NCBI GenBank assembly: GCA_910579865.1
Contig: CAJTXA010000012.1
Span: 69,405 to 133,404, forward strand
DNA from: an uncultured Lachnospiraceae bacterium
GTDB lineage: Bacteria > Bacillota > Clostridia > Lachnospirales > Lachnospiraceae
Direction: 5' to 3'
Length of the DNA stretch: 64,000 nt
The position numbers and the translations under genes were made by a program. The notes beneath the pieces are model-generated. The model was not told the origin of the DNA. It ran no database searches and worked only from the letters and a program-made list of their open reading frames with translations. Below, piece by piece: positions 17,418-26,255 of the stretch; positions within the stretch are counted from its first letter, which is position 1, and each line of letters begins with the position of its first letter.

Positions 17418-19169
17418 CTATTTTAAATAAGATTGAATCACTTCCCAAATTCTATTTTCTGCCAAATTTAGACTCCACTCAGCTACCCCAGCTAACTCAT
17501 AATCTCGAATTAATTTCATCTTTAATCCAATGGAAGTTTCATCCTCTACCCAAACCATATATTTACAGCCATCTGACATATATTCTCCATAATATTGTCC
17601 TAACTGTTCATTCCAAGAAGGACTTACTCCATGATTTTCTAAAAGTTGTTTTGCTACAGCCATTGATACTGCCTGACTACTTAGTAAATAACGTCCAAAT
17701 TCAGAAGAGGTATCCTCTACTAACACTCCAGGATCACTTTCTGTTGCTAAACTAGCTGGCATCTGTTTAAACACTCTTGTATAAAATGGAATTGCATTAA
17801 TTACTTTATGAGCTGGAACCTCCTTTAAGGTATTTACAATTCCATCTTCTACAAATCCAATGGAAGCAGTAGAACCATATTCTGCCATCCCTGCGTAGTG
17901 TTCATCATATCCCATAATAATAATATAATCTGCTACAATTCCCTGTTCCTTCCTATTATAATGGGCACTAGAAGCAGTTGGAACATAATTATCAATTGAC
18001 AACACAATCTGATTTCTCCGGCAGGCAATTGACAATTCCCGAATAAACTGAATAAACCCTTCTTCTGCATCAAAACTAAGTGCCTCAAAATCTACATTAA
18101 TCCCATCTAAATTATATTCTAATGCATAACCAATTAACTGCTGAACCAAATATTCCCGACTAGTCATATTCGAAACAGCCCGATATGTACTAGCCTCATA
18201 AGTCATATTTTCTACTAATCCCCAAACCTCTAATCCAAGATTATGAGCTGTATTCACATAATCTTTAGAGGCAAGAGAAACCAATGTTCCATCATCTGCA
18301 GATAAAAAAAACCAAGTCGGTGCTACTACGTTTACACCAGATACTCCATTCATAGCAGATGCTATTGTAGTTCCATCACAACTTCCTCCAATCTGATGAA
18401 ACGCAAGATTGATCTTATTTTCTCTGGAAATTGAAGTATATTCTGGTTCCTGATATCCCCTTTGATTTGTCAAAAGTTCTTGTGTTACCTCTCCAATACA
18501 ATTTCTTTTAATATATCCCTGAAGCCCGTCCATTGTCTGCACGCAGCTCCAATCCTCCATTGCATCCTTGAAAAATAATCGTTCTCCTTCTTTTACTTCT
18601 TTTAAAATCTCACTTTTAATCCCACCTCGTACTCTTACTTGTGTATCTTTTGTCACTGTCACATAACTTGTATCTTCCCATCTATAATACAATAATACTC
18701 TGTTTGGTTCCTGATAAACTTCATAATAAAAATCTGCATATTCTTGTGCAAAGTCCAACGATAAATAAATCTTCTCTTCCTGCTTTAAAATCACAGCAAA
18801 ACCATTTTCTACTATTTCCCCATTGACTAAATAAGAGGTTTCTCCTATTGAAAACTTATAAAGATCAAGAGGTGTAGTAAATACCATCTGCCCAACAGAA
18901 TCATCCCAATAAAACCGACTGCTAATTCTATCTTGAATCAAAGAAAGTGGCGCATAATACCGTCCATCTTTTATAATTGCCCTCTCCTCAATTTGTTCTC
19001 CCTGCATTAAAATCACAACTTCTTCTTTTCCCACTCCATAATATTCATATAAATCTGCTTTCTCCTTCGTTGGAGTATACCGTTCTACAATTTTTACTCC
19101 TATCAAAGCAGCTCCAGCAATCATAATCAAAAATAAAGTTACCATCCATTGTATCAATCTCTTTTTCAT
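17418..19169 (-). CDS. membrane-anchored GH18 glycosidase with SH3b domain
   Basis: 583 aa. N-terminal signal anchor (about 5-27), a beta-rich stalk (about 45-165; ILMQGEQIEERAIIKDG resembles copper-amine-oxidase-N-like repeats), a bacterial SH3 domain (about 170-230) and a GH18 barrel (about 250-580). The catalytic motif is LDGINVDFEAL, with Asp355, Asp360 and catalytic Glu362 intact. Clostridial relatives act on peptidoglycan or spore cortex, and the CwlD-like gene two genes downstream supports this. The ATG follows AGGAGGGTGAA. Confidence 0.88.
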   Translation of the reverse strand: MKKRLIQWMVTLFLIMIAGAALIGVKIVERYTPTKEKADLYEYYGVGKEEVVILMQGEQIEERAIIKDGRYYAPLSLIQDRISSRFYWDDSVGQMVFTTPLDLYKFSIGETSYLVNGEIVENGFAVILKQEEKIYLSLDFAQEYADFYYEVYQEPNRVLLYYRWEDTSYVTVTKDTQVRVRGGIKSEILKEVKEGERLFFKDAMEDWSCVQTMDGLQGYIKRNCIGEVTQELLTNQRGYQEPEYTSISRENKINLAFHQIGGSCDGTTIASAMNGVSGVNVVAPTWFFLSADDGTLVSLASKDYVNTAHNLGLEVWGLVENMTYEASTYRAVSNMTSREYLVQQLIGYALEYNLDGINVDFEALSFDAEEGFIQFIRELSIACRRNQIVLSIDNYVPTASSAHYNRKEQGIVADYIIIMGYDEHYAGMAEYGSTASIGFVEDGIVNTLKEVPAHKVINAIPFYTRVFKQMPASLATESDPGVLVEDTSSEFGRYLLSSQAVSMAVAKQLLENHGVSPSWNEQLGQYYGEYMSDGCKYMVWVEDETSIGLKMKLIRDYELAGVAEWSLNLAENRIWEVIQSYLK

Positions 19170-19651
19170 TTCACCCTCCTATGTATATCAATACCAAAAC
19201 ACTATAATTCTTGTATTAATATAGCACAATCCGTCCCATATCGCAAGACGAAGAAGCTGTTTTCCAACAGCTTCTCCTGATTATCCAATTATCTTATCTT
19301 GTTATCATCTTAAAAATCGTTTCTATCAATCATCTAAATGTATCAAATAAAAAATCTTAATCTATCTTATATCTGCTATCCTCCTTTTTAATATTTTTCG
19401 TTTTTCTATTTTCTTAAATCAAATGTTACTCCGTCTATACAACAAATAACTCTATCACTCTTAGAAAAGAAAAAACCACTGGCTATTGATTTTCTTCTAT
19501 CTAAAATTACTATCCATAGAGGGGAACTGCCACTTATTATACATTCGGAATCTGCACAAAATTACATCTTAATGGATTATACTCTGTGCAAAAAGTACTC
19601 TCCATATGTGATTATATTTTATTTCTAAACCATACTTACGATTATTTTCTT
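19170..19651. other. 482-base intergenic region, no gene recognised
   Basis: Contains the promoter of the GH18 gene (19218-19246) and, six bases upstream of its -35, a perfect 10-bp hairpin at 19252-19275 (arms AGAAGCTGTT/AACAGCTTCT, loop TTCC) with no T tract on either side, so it may be an operator or a weak end point of the upstream operon. The remaining bases hold only very short frames without ribosome binding sites. Confidence 0.55.
19218..19246 (-). promoter_or_regulatory. promoter of the GH18/amidase operon
   Basis: Minus strand TTGCGA, 17 bases, TATATT, followed by an untranslated leader of about 45 bases to the GH18 ATG. Confidence 0.6.
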
Positions 19652-20470
19652 TCAGATTTCTTCATCTTCTTGATAAAATCGCACTAAATTTTCCTCTAAA
19701 ATCTGTCGCTTTTTCTGATTTTCTGCTGTCAGCACCCGTTTTACTACATTTGGGTCCCAGCGACTAATTGTATAAACATTTTTCTTTACTGGATAGGTAT
19801 CTTTTGCTTCCACTTGCTCCTCATCTGTATAAATAACAGCATAAACCAATGTATTTTCATAATAGTCATAATCTGCTTTTACACTGGCAAGCTTCAATAT
19901 CTCTTCTTCTGATACCTGAATCTCAAGCAAGCCTTTTGTTCCATATTCCTCCTCCCGCTGCAAAGTAAGTACCTTTTTTTTCCCTGTAACAATATAGTCT
20001 TCCCCATTTTCAAAATGTACTCGAATATCAATAAATTCCCCCTGATTCAACAGCTCCGGAATTCTGATATAATTCAATTCTAGCCTTCTCTGATCCTCTG
20101 TTGGCAATACCTGTTCTGCAAAAAGAACTTCTGATAAAATCATACCTTCTTTTGCAGAAATTCGTATTTGCCTACCTAGCATCTGTTCTAATGAAACTGC
20201 CTGCATCTGAGATAACTGCCCATTTATTTCCACTGCTGTTACATCCTGTTGCTCTAAAATATCCCCACGTTCTTTCTCTGTATTTAGAATATAAACAACA
20301 CTCTGCTCCATTCCCTCCTCTTTTCTGTGATATTCTTCCACCTGCTGGCGGACGGCTAAATTCTCCATAGAGAAAAATACCACAGTCCCAAAGAGTGGCA
20401 AACCAGTTATCAGTGCACCAGCAAGTCCGGCTAAAATCAGATTCTTTTTCCTCTGTCGAATCCCTGCCAA
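19652..20470 (-). CDS. SAF-domain membrane protein, CpaB-like
   Basis: 272 aa. One membrane segment (about 12-34) followed by an extracytoplasmic region. Residues about 57-120 look like a SAF domain (VVYILNTEKERGDILEQQ..., then GMILSEVLF), as in CpaB/RcpC of Tad pilus systems. The start is TTG at 20470, four bases after the stop of the ATPase-like gene and preceded by GGGAGAAGG. No secretin, CpaF ATPase, TadB/C or pilin gene is near, so a complete Tad system is not encoded here. Confidence 0.72.
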   Translation of the reverse strand: MAGIRQRKKNLILAGLAGALITGLPLFGTVVFFSMENLAVRQQVEEYHRKEEGMEQSVVYILNTEKERGDILEQQDVTAVEINGQLSQMQAVSLEQMLGRQIRISAKEGMILSEVLFAEQVLPTEDQRRLELNYIRIPELLNQGEFIDIRVHFENGEDYIVTGKKKVLTLQREEEYGTKGLLEIQVSEEEILKLASVKADYDYYENTLVYAVIYTDEEQVEAKDTYPVKKNVYTISRWDPNVVKRVLTAENQKKRQILEENLVRFYQEDEEI

Positions 20471-20474
20471 TTAC

Positions 20475-21101
20475 TCACCTTCTCCCTGTTTGTAATAACG
20501 ACTCATAAAACTTTATATTTTCCCTTCGAATCTGAAAGGGATCCATCTCACAAGGCATCTGCTTTAAATAAATCTGGTAACGTTTTTCCATCTCCCTAAT
20601 ATCTTCCCGAAATCCATCTCGTACCACAAAACACCAACTTTTTCTCTCTTTGTGCTCTCTTGTTTCTTCCATAAACCTCTCAAAAGATGGTAACTTCCAT
20701 TCTCTAAGAGAAAGTACAACAATACAGATCTTACAACTTAAAAAACATTCCCATTGTGTTTGAACTGTCTTACCAAAATCTAAAATTAGACACTCCTGTC
20801 CAGAAGCCTGCATCTGCCGAATTTCTTCTATACTAACCTGTTTTTTATAACAAATTCTTCGAATCCAAAACTCTCGATTTTCGCTTATTTCTGGCAGTCT
20901 TTCATATACTTGCTCTAATTTTGCAAAAGCCTGACTTGTATTACACTCTGCTACAGTAGTATGCATCCGTTGTCGTCCAGCAACATAAGAAGCAAGAGCA
21001 ATTGCAAGATGTGTTGCTCCACATCCAGATTCAGTTCCCCAGATACCTATTGTTTCTCTAGTTTTCTGCGTTTTCCAGTCCACTTTCTCCAAAAACACCA
21101 C
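20475..21101 (-). CDS. TadZ/CpaE-like ATPase fold with altered Walker A
   Basis: 208 aa. The N-terminal part (GIWGTESGCGATHLAIALAS) has the spacing of a MinD/CpaE-type nucleotide loop, but the signature lysines are absent (GCGATH instead of GxGKT). It may therefore bind partners without hydrolysing ATP. Start choice is uncertain: GTG codons at 21101 and 21098, or a later GTG. It overlaps the kinase gene by 55 bases, which implies coupled translation. TadZ/CpaE proteins place pilus machinery at the cell pole; that role is family knowledge, not shown here. Confidence 0.65.
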   Translation of the reverse strand: MVFLEKVDWKTQKTRETIGIWGTESGCGATHLAIALASYVAGRQRMHTTVAECNTSQAFAKLEQVYERLPEISENREFWIRRICYKKQVSIEEIRQMQASGQECLILDFGKTVQTQWECFLSCKICIVVLSLREWKLPSFERFMEETREHKERKSWCFVVRDGFREDIREMEKRYQIYLKQMPCEMDPFQIRRENIKFYESLLQTGRR

Positions 21102-22426
21102 CTTTCTTTTTGCTGTTTTTCTCCTGAAATACTTTGATAAAGTTGTGAAAAAAACCGTTCTGCTCCCTCATCTGGTTTCTGGTAATTTAAAAATACTGGT
21201 ACACGAAAGCAACTTTTCTTTCCTTTTTTTAAAACTTTTCGATATTCTTCTGAATCAGAAAAATTATAAAGCCATATTGGTTGCTTTGTTTCTAATAACA
21301 GCTTTTCTTCTTTTTGTTCCCAAGGCTTTACTCCCAAAACCAAAATACAACTGTCACTTTTTTCATATTCTTCTTTCTTTTCTTCTGTTAGTACACCAAA
21401 ATCTCTGATTTTTATATCACATCGAATTTCTGGTTCCTGTACCATATTATAATAATAGGGAAATGCTTGAAAATGCGGAAACTGAATTACTCCATTATCT
21501 GTCTTTAATTGATATGTATCTGACATACTTTGAACTGCTCCTGAATCGTTTTCTTCTTGATAAAAAACTTGAAATCCTCGCTTTCCAAGATATTCTGCAA
21601 ATGCCAGACTAATGTGAGTTGTGCCAATTCTTCGAATTGAACCAGCAAATGTAATAGTAAGTGAAATCTCCTTATTATTTCCAGTCCGTTTTTGAAACAA
21701 CTCTTCTGCTGCCTGTTTCATTTCTTCCATTGTCTGATAGCGTTCTTCTTTTTGATGCTTCATTGCATGTTGCATCCATTCCTTAATTGACAATGGCATT
21801 TCTTTTTCCTCAGACAGTTCTGTTTTTCCCGGAGTCTTTTGATAAAACAGGAAATATAAAATTGCTCCTACTGCATAGATATCACTTTGCTCGCCTGCTT
21901 CTCCATAATATTGTTCTGGTGCGGCATAACCAAGTGTTCCATGAAAATAGCTTTGTGAGTATTGTTCTCCCTTTTTTACTGCATTGCCAAAATCGACCAA
22001 TGCAACCTGCCCTTCTTGTACAATAATATTATCAGGCTGTAAATCTAAATACCATATAGAAAGTCTATGAAGATAAAGCATAATTTCAAGTAAAGAAATC
22101 ATAATTTTACCAATATTTTCCAAATCTAAACTTTGTTTATGGATATAACTAGAAAGAACTTCTCCTTCAAAAAATTCTTCAATCAAGTAATAATATTTTT
22201 CATCCTTCTGGATATCATATAAAGTGGGAATACCAGGATGTTTTAGAATTTTTAGAATTTCTGATTCGTTTTGAACGACTGATTGCGTCCTATTTGAAAT
22301 TTCTATCTGCTTGACTGCTACCGAAATTCCCATGGTAACATGACTGCAACGGTATACCCTGCTAAAACCGCCAATACCAATCTGTTCTTCTATTTTGTAC
22401 TTTCCGAACAAAAGCTGGCTGTGCAT
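21047..22426 (-). CDS. Ser/Thr protein kinase fused to a CpaE-like domain
   Basis: 459 aa from the ATG at 22426. Kinase domain (about 5-260): glycine loop GIGGFSRVY, lysine in VAVKQIE, catalytic loop YLDLQPDNIIV (HRD reads YLD, and the usual Lys is Gln), VDFGNA and GTLGYAAPE. No membrane segment or PASTA repeats. The C-terminal half (about 270-430) begins ITFAGSIRRIGTTHISLAFA, a CpaE/MinD-like segment with a non-standard nucleotide loop. The start is uncertain: a strong AAAGGAGG at about 22460 has no suitable ATG near it, and the frame is open to a TTG at 22489. It leads a three-gene operon with the TadZ-like and SAF proteins. Confidence 0.82.
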   Translation of the reverse strand: MHSQLLFGKYKIEEQIGIGGFSRVYRCSHVTMGISVAVKQIEISNRTQSVVQNESEILKILKHPGIPTLYDIQKDEKYYYLIEEFFEGEVLSSYIHKQSLDLENIGKIMISLLEIMLYLHRLSIWYLDLQPDNIIVQEGQVALVDFGNAVKKGEQYSQSYFHGTLGYAAPEQYYGEAGEQSDIYAVGAILYFLFYQKTPGKTELSEEKEMPLSIKEWMQHAMKHQKEERYQTMEEMKQAAEELFQKRTGNNKEISLTITFAGSIRRIGTTHISLAFAEYLGKRGFQVFYQEENDSGAVQSMSDTYQLKTDNGVIQFPHFQAFPYYYNMVQEPEIRCDIKIRDFGVLTEEKKEEYEKSDSCILVLGVKPWEQKEEKLLLETKQPIWLYNFSDSEEYRKVLKKGKKSCFRVPVFLNYQKPDEGAERFFSQLYQSISGEKQQKERWCFWRKWTGKRRKLEKQ

Positions 22427-22529
22427 AAAACCGTTACTCTTTAACTTATCAACCGTAATAACCTCCTTTCTTACATGAATGTGTAGCAATTACACTTACC
22501 TGTAATAAGGAATTTCACTTACTGAAAAG

Positions 22530-22558
22530 ATAATAGCATACTTTCCTAAAATATGCAA
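22530..22558 (-). promoter_or_regulatory. promoter of the kinase/TadZ-like/SAF operon
   Basis: Minus strand TTGCAT, 17 bases, TATTAT. Divergent from the mecA promoter, which lies about 50 bases away. Confidence 0.68.
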
Positions 22559-22588
22559 GATATTTTTTCGACAAATTGTGATTTTGTC

Positions 22589-22617
22589 TTTACGGACATC
22601 AGAAATTAGAGTATAAT
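22589..22617 (+). promoter_or_regulatory. promoter of mecA
   Basis: TTTACG, 17 bases, TATAAT, about 44 bases before the mecA start codon. Confidence 0.6.
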
Positions 22618-22660
22618 AAGACAAAACTAAGGCAACGCCGCAAAGCAGGGAGTGATGAAC

Positions 22661-23416
22661 ATGAAGATCGAAAAACTCAGTGATACTCAAATTCGCTGTA
22701 CGCTCAACAAAAATGATTTAGCCTCTAGGAAAATCAAAATCAGTGAACTCGCATATGGAACAGAAAAAGCAAAAGATTTATTTCGTGATATGATGCAGCA
22801 GGCATCTTATGAATTTGGTTTTGAGGCAGATAACCTTCCGCTTATGATAGAAGCTATACCTATGTCTTCAGAATCTATTGTTCTTATTATTACCAAAGTA
22901 GAAGATCCAGAAGAATTAGACACTCGCTTTTCCCGTTTTTCTCCTTTTTATGATGGAGAAGAGGAGGACGACTTTGATCAATATAGAGATTACGACTATG
23001 ATTTCGAGGATGCTTCTTTTCATCCTGCTGAAGAAATCGATTCGGATGGGTTCCAGCGGCTGTCTGATATTGCAGAGGATGTAACTGCTCAAGCAAAAAA
23101 TAATGCAAAAGATAACTCTTCCAATATCCGTATCTTCTCGTTTCCTGATTTTAAATCAGTAGAACGAATTGCATATTTATTAAAAGAGCTTTATTTTGGA
23201 AAAAATACTTTATATAAAGACGAAAAAAACAATACTTATTATTTGGTATTGATGCGTTCTGAACACAATACAAATGATTTTAATCGAATTTGCAATACTA
23301 TATCTGAATATGGGCTTAGAATTCCATTTACACGGGAGAGAGAATCATTCTTTGTTGAACATTATCTGCCTATGATTAAAGTATCCGCTTTACAAATTCT
23401 TGGAGACATATTATAA
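22661..23416 (+). CDS. mecA: adaptor protein MecA
   Basis: 251 aa. It opens with MKIEKLSDTQIRCTL, the conserved MecA N-terminus that recognises targets; a long acidic, disordered linker follows (about 90-130, rich in D, E and Y) and a C-terminal domain (about 150-250) that in this family binds the ClpC ATPase. It delivers substrates to the ClpCP protease. The frame extends to GTG 22652 and ATG 22655, but AGGGAG is best spaced for the ATG at 22661, which also fits the family start. Confidence 0.9.
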   Translation: MKIEKLSDTQIRCTLNKNDLASRKIKISELAYGTEKAKDLFRDMMQQASYEFGFEADNLPLMIEAIPMSSESIVLIITKVEDPEELDTRFSRFSPFYDGEEEDDFDQYRDYDYDFEDASFHPAEEIDSDGFQRLSDIAEDVTAQAKNNAKDNSSNIRIFSFPDFKSVERIAYLLKELYFGKNTLYKDEKNNTYYLVLMRSEHNTNDFNRICNTISEYGLRIPFTRERESFFVEHYLPMIKVSALQILGDIL

Positions 23417-23467
23417 TACTAGGCAAAGTAATAGATAATTTTATGATACAATCAGGAGGGCTTTCAA

Positions 23468-23674
23468 ATGACACAAATTACTAAGGACATGATTATTGCA
23501 GATATTATTCAGGTGGATACAAATTTAGTTCCAATCTTAATGAATTCTGGAATGCATTGTATTGGTTGTCCATCTGCTCAAGGAGAATCTTTAGAAGAAG
23601 CAGCTATGGTGCATGGAATTGATGTCGATCAATTAGTTGATGTTCTAAATGAATATCTTAATACAAAAAATTAA
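23468..23674 (+). CDS. DUF1858 small protein with CxxC motif
   Basis: 68 aa, with CIGCPSAQGESLEEA, typical of the DUF1858/hybrid-cluster-associated redox protein family of anaerobes. The two cysteines suggest a redox or metal role; no reaction is known to me. AGGAGGG precedes the ATG, and a strong terminator follows. It lies between mecA and the pyruvate formate-lyase locus. Confidence 0.85.
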   Translation: MTQITKDMIIADIIQVDTNLVPILMNSGMHCIGCPSAQGESLEEAAMVHGIDVDQLVDVLNEYLNTKN

Positions 23675-23680
23675 GAAGGA

Positions 23681-23717
23681 AGGCAGCTTTATAGCAACAT
23701 ATAAGGTTGCCTTTTTT
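23681..23717 (+). terminator. intrinsic terminator after the DUF1858 gene
   Basis: 12-bp stem GGCAGCTTTATA/TATAAGGTTGCC (two wobble pairs) followed by six T. Confidence 0.85.
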
Positions 23718-23783
23718 CTTATCCTTTAAAATTCCAAAATAAAAAACAGATATTTCCAACAATATGGTAATTTATTCTACGTC

Positions 23784-23812
23784 TTGACGTGTATACAGTA
23801 TTCATATATAAT
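23784..23812 (+). promoter_or_regulatory. strong sigma-A promoter of the pyruvate formate-lyase locus
   Basis: TTGACG, 17 bases, TATAAT: nearly perfect. The start codon of the core gene is about 64 bases downstream, after AGGAGG. Confidence 0.85.
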
Positions 23813-23875
23813 AACAATCGTAACACAAAAAAGAGTTTCCGATGTTTGATATAAAAATCTAGGAGGAATACACAG

Positions 23876-25993
23876 ATGAGACCAGAATGGAAAGATTTCG
23901 TTAGTGGAAAATGGGAAACAGAGATCGATGTCAGAGATTTCATCCAGAAAAATTACACACCTTATTTTGGCGATGATACCTTTTTGGCTGGTCCTACAAA
24001 AGCCACTACAAAACTTTGGGAACAAGTTTTAGAATTATCAAAACAAGAAAGAGAAGCAGGTGGTGTTTTGGATATGGACACTAGGATTCCTTCTACCATT
24101 ACTTCTCATGCTGCAGGCTATCTGAACAAAGAGCTTGAAAAAATTGTTGGTTTTCAGACAGATAAGCCATTTAAGCGTTCCCTACAGCCATATGGCGGTA
24201 TTAATATGGCAAAAGCAGCACTTACTACAAACGGATATCAAATCGATCCAGAAATAGAAGAATTCTTTACAACTCATCGAAAAACTCATAATGCTGGTGT
24301 GTTTGATGTTTATACTCCAGAAATGAGAAAATGTCGTTCCAATCATATTATTACAGGTCTTCCTGATGCCTATGGACGTGGGCGAATTATTGGTGATTAT
24401 CGTCGAGTTGCTCTATATGGTGTAGATTTATTAATTCAGGATAAAGAAGAGCAGAAAGCTACTACCCCTGCTGTTATGATGGCAGATGTAATTCGAGATC
24501 GGGAAGAACTATCAGAACAGATTAAAGCTTTAAAAGAATTAAAACAATTAGCAAATATCTATGGTCTAGATATTTCTAAGCCAGCTTCCAATGTACAAGA
24601 AGCTATTCAAGCTCTTTATTTTGGCTATCTAGCAGCAGTTAAGGAACAAAATGGAGCTGCTATGTCACTAGGGCGTACTTCTACTTTTATCGACTGCTAT
24701 GCAGAACGTGACTTAAAAAATGGTACTTTTACAGAAGAAGAAATTCAGGAATTTATCGATCATTTTGTTATGAAATTGCGACTAGTAAAGTTTGCTCGTA
24801 CACCGGAATATAATGCTTTATTTGCAGGAGATCCTACTTGGGTAACTGAATCGATTGCTGGTTTAGGAATTGATGGTCGCCCTTTAGTAACAAAATCTTC
24901 TTTCCGTTATTTGCATACTTTACACAACTTAGGAACAGCGCCTGAACCAAATATGACTGTATTATGGTCTACTCAACTACCAGATAACTTTAAAAAGTTT
25001 TGTGCAAAAGTTTCGATTGAAACTTCCTCTGTTCAGTATGAAAATGACGATTTAATGAGGGTCACACATGGTGATGATTATGCAATTGCATGTTGTGTAT
25101 CCTCTATGAAAGTTGGAAAAGAAATGCAATTCTTTGGAGCGAGAGCAAATCTTGCTAAATGTTTATTGTATGCTATCAATGGTGGTGTAGACGAAATTAC
25201 TGGAGTTCAAGTTGGGCCAAAGTTTCGACCAGTAGAAGGCGATTATCTAAATTATGAAGATGTATTCGAAAAATATATAGAAATGATGGCATGGTTAGCG
25301 GATGTCTATGTCAATACTTTAAATGTGATTCACTATATGCATGATAAGTATTGTTATGAACGACTTCAAATGGCACTACACGACAAAGAAGTGATTCGTT
25401 ACTTTGCTACAGGTATTGCAGGGCTCTCTGTTGTTGCAGATTCCTTATCTGCAATTAAATATGCAAAAGTAAAAGTAATTCGAAGTGATGTCGAAATTAC
25501 AAAAAAAGTAAAAGATCCACAAACAGCAAAAATAGAAAAAAAAGTAATTGGTGTAGCTAAAAATATCGTTACTGGGTATGAGGTAGAAGGAGATTTCCCT
25601 AAATATGGAAATAATGACGACCGAGTAGATGAAATTGCGGTAGAAGTCGTACGACGATTTATGAATATGATACGAAGCCATTCTACCTATCGAGATGGGA
25701 TTCCTACCACCTCTATCTTAACAATTACTTCTAATGTCACTTATGGCAACAATACAGGATCTACACCAGATGGCCGAATACAAGGAGAAGCATTTGCTCC
25801 AGGCGCCAATCCGATGCATGGACGTGATTCTCATGGAGCATTAGCATCTTTAGCCTCAGTAGCTAAACTACCATTTCGGGATGCACAGGACGGAATTTCT
25901 AATACCTTCTCTATTATCCCTGGTGCTCTTGGAAAAGATGATAAAGTATTTACTAATCATTTGGATCTAGACTTAAATAATAAAGATTTATAA
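23876..25993 (+). CDS. pflB: pyruvate formate-lyase catalytic core lacking the glycyl-radical domain
   Basis: 705 aa. It aligns throughout with PflB, which converts pyruvate and CoA to acetyl-CoA and formate. Landmarks: VRDFIQKNYTPY, THNAGVFDVYTPE, DAYGRGRIIGDYRR, the adjacent active cysteines Cys406-Cys407 in YAIACCVSSM, FGARANLAK, DSLSAIKYAKV and PGANPMHGRDSHGA. It stops after FSIIPGALGKDDKV plus a short acidic tail (FTNHLDLDLNNKDL). Normal PflB is about 740-760 aa and ends with the RVSGYAV radical loop. That part is missing here and is encoded by the separate gene at 26256-26498. The stop is clean, and the next genes have their own ribosome binding sites, so this is a split enzyme rather than an obvious sequencing error. 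There is a charged insertion around residues 543-560 relative to E. coli. Confidence 0.95.
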   Translation: MRPEWKDFVSGKWETEIDVRDFIQKNYTPYFGDDTFLAGPTKATTKLWEQVLELSKQEREAGGVLDMDTRIPSTITSHAAGYLNKELEKIVGFQTDKPFKRSLQPYGGINMAKAALTTNGYQIDPEIEEFFTTHRKTHNAGVFDVYTPEMRKCRSNHIITGLPDAYGRGRIIGDYRRVALYGVDLLIQDKEEQKATTPAVMMADVIRDREELSEQIKALKELKQLANIYGLDISKPASNVQEAIQALYFGYLAAVKEQNGAAMSLGRTSTFIDCYAERDLKNGTFTEEEIQEFIDHFVMKLRLVKFARTPEYNALFAGDPTWVTESIAGLGIDGRPLVTKSSFRYLHTLHNLGTAPEPNMTVLWSTQLPDNFKKFCAKVSIETSSVQYENDDLMRVTHGDDYAIACCVSSMKVGKEMQFFGARANLAKCLLYAINGGVDEITGVQVGPKFRPVEGDYLNYEDVFEKYIEMMAWLADVYVNTLNVIHYMHDKYCYERLQMALHDKEVIRYFATGIAGLSVVADSLSAIKYAKVKVIRSDVEITKKVKDPQTAKIEKKVIGVAKNIVTGYEVEGDFPKYGNNDDRVDEIAVEVVRRFMNMIRSHSTYRDGIPTTSILTITSNVTYGNNTGSTPDGRIQGEAFAPGANPMHGRDSHGALASLASVAKLPFRDAQDGISNTFSIIPGALGKDDKVFTNHLDLDLNNKDL

Positions 25994-26030
25994 AAAACCT
26001 AAATGATCTTATATAGAAAGAAGGATTCCA

Positions 26031-26240
26031 ATGAATGATAAAAAACTAGTTCTAGAGGAAGATATTGTAACTATGCTAGATCAGTTTATGGCAAAAGGCG
26101 GCGGTCATATGAATGTAGATGTAAATGATATTCAAAACTATCCAATAAAACAAATAAAAGAAACAAAATCCTCAGAATGTAATTCAAAACAAATGGCATG
26201 TCAAGTTCCTACTCTAGAAGAAGGACTTGATCTAGAATAA
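26031..26240 (+). CDS. small protein resembling the first half of a glycyl-radical domain, no radical Gly
   Basis: 69 aa. Residues about 12-32 (VTMLDQFMAKGGGHMNVDVN) match the PflB segment that precedes the radical loop (compare AMLDGYATKGGHHLNVNV in the next gene). After that the sequence diverges into a charged tail with two cysteines, and the RVSGY motif is absent. It has its own site (AAGAAGGATTCC) and lies 37 bases after the core gene and 15 bases before the radical-domain gene. It could be a duplicate kept as a stabilising or competing subunit, or a remnant of the ancestral C-terminus. I know of no named family. Confidence 0.75.
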   Translation: MNDKKLVLEEDIVTMLDQFMAKGGGHMNVDVNDIQNYPIKQIKETKSSECNSKQMACQVPTLEEGLDLE

Positions 26241-26255
26241 AAGGAGATAATTAAT

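Noticed and set aside
19560..19640. 22-aa minus-strand frame in the intergenic region (MESTFCTEYN...)
   Set aside because: No ribosome binding site and nothing to support translation.
19170..19651. Cyclic di-GMP riboswitch in the gap before the GH18 gene
   Set aside because: Looked for because of the HD-GYP proteins nearby, but the conserved core motifs are not present.
22496..22690. 64-aa minus-strand frame upstream of the kinase gene
   Set aside because: Covers the two divergent promoters and the mecA start; no ribosome binding site.
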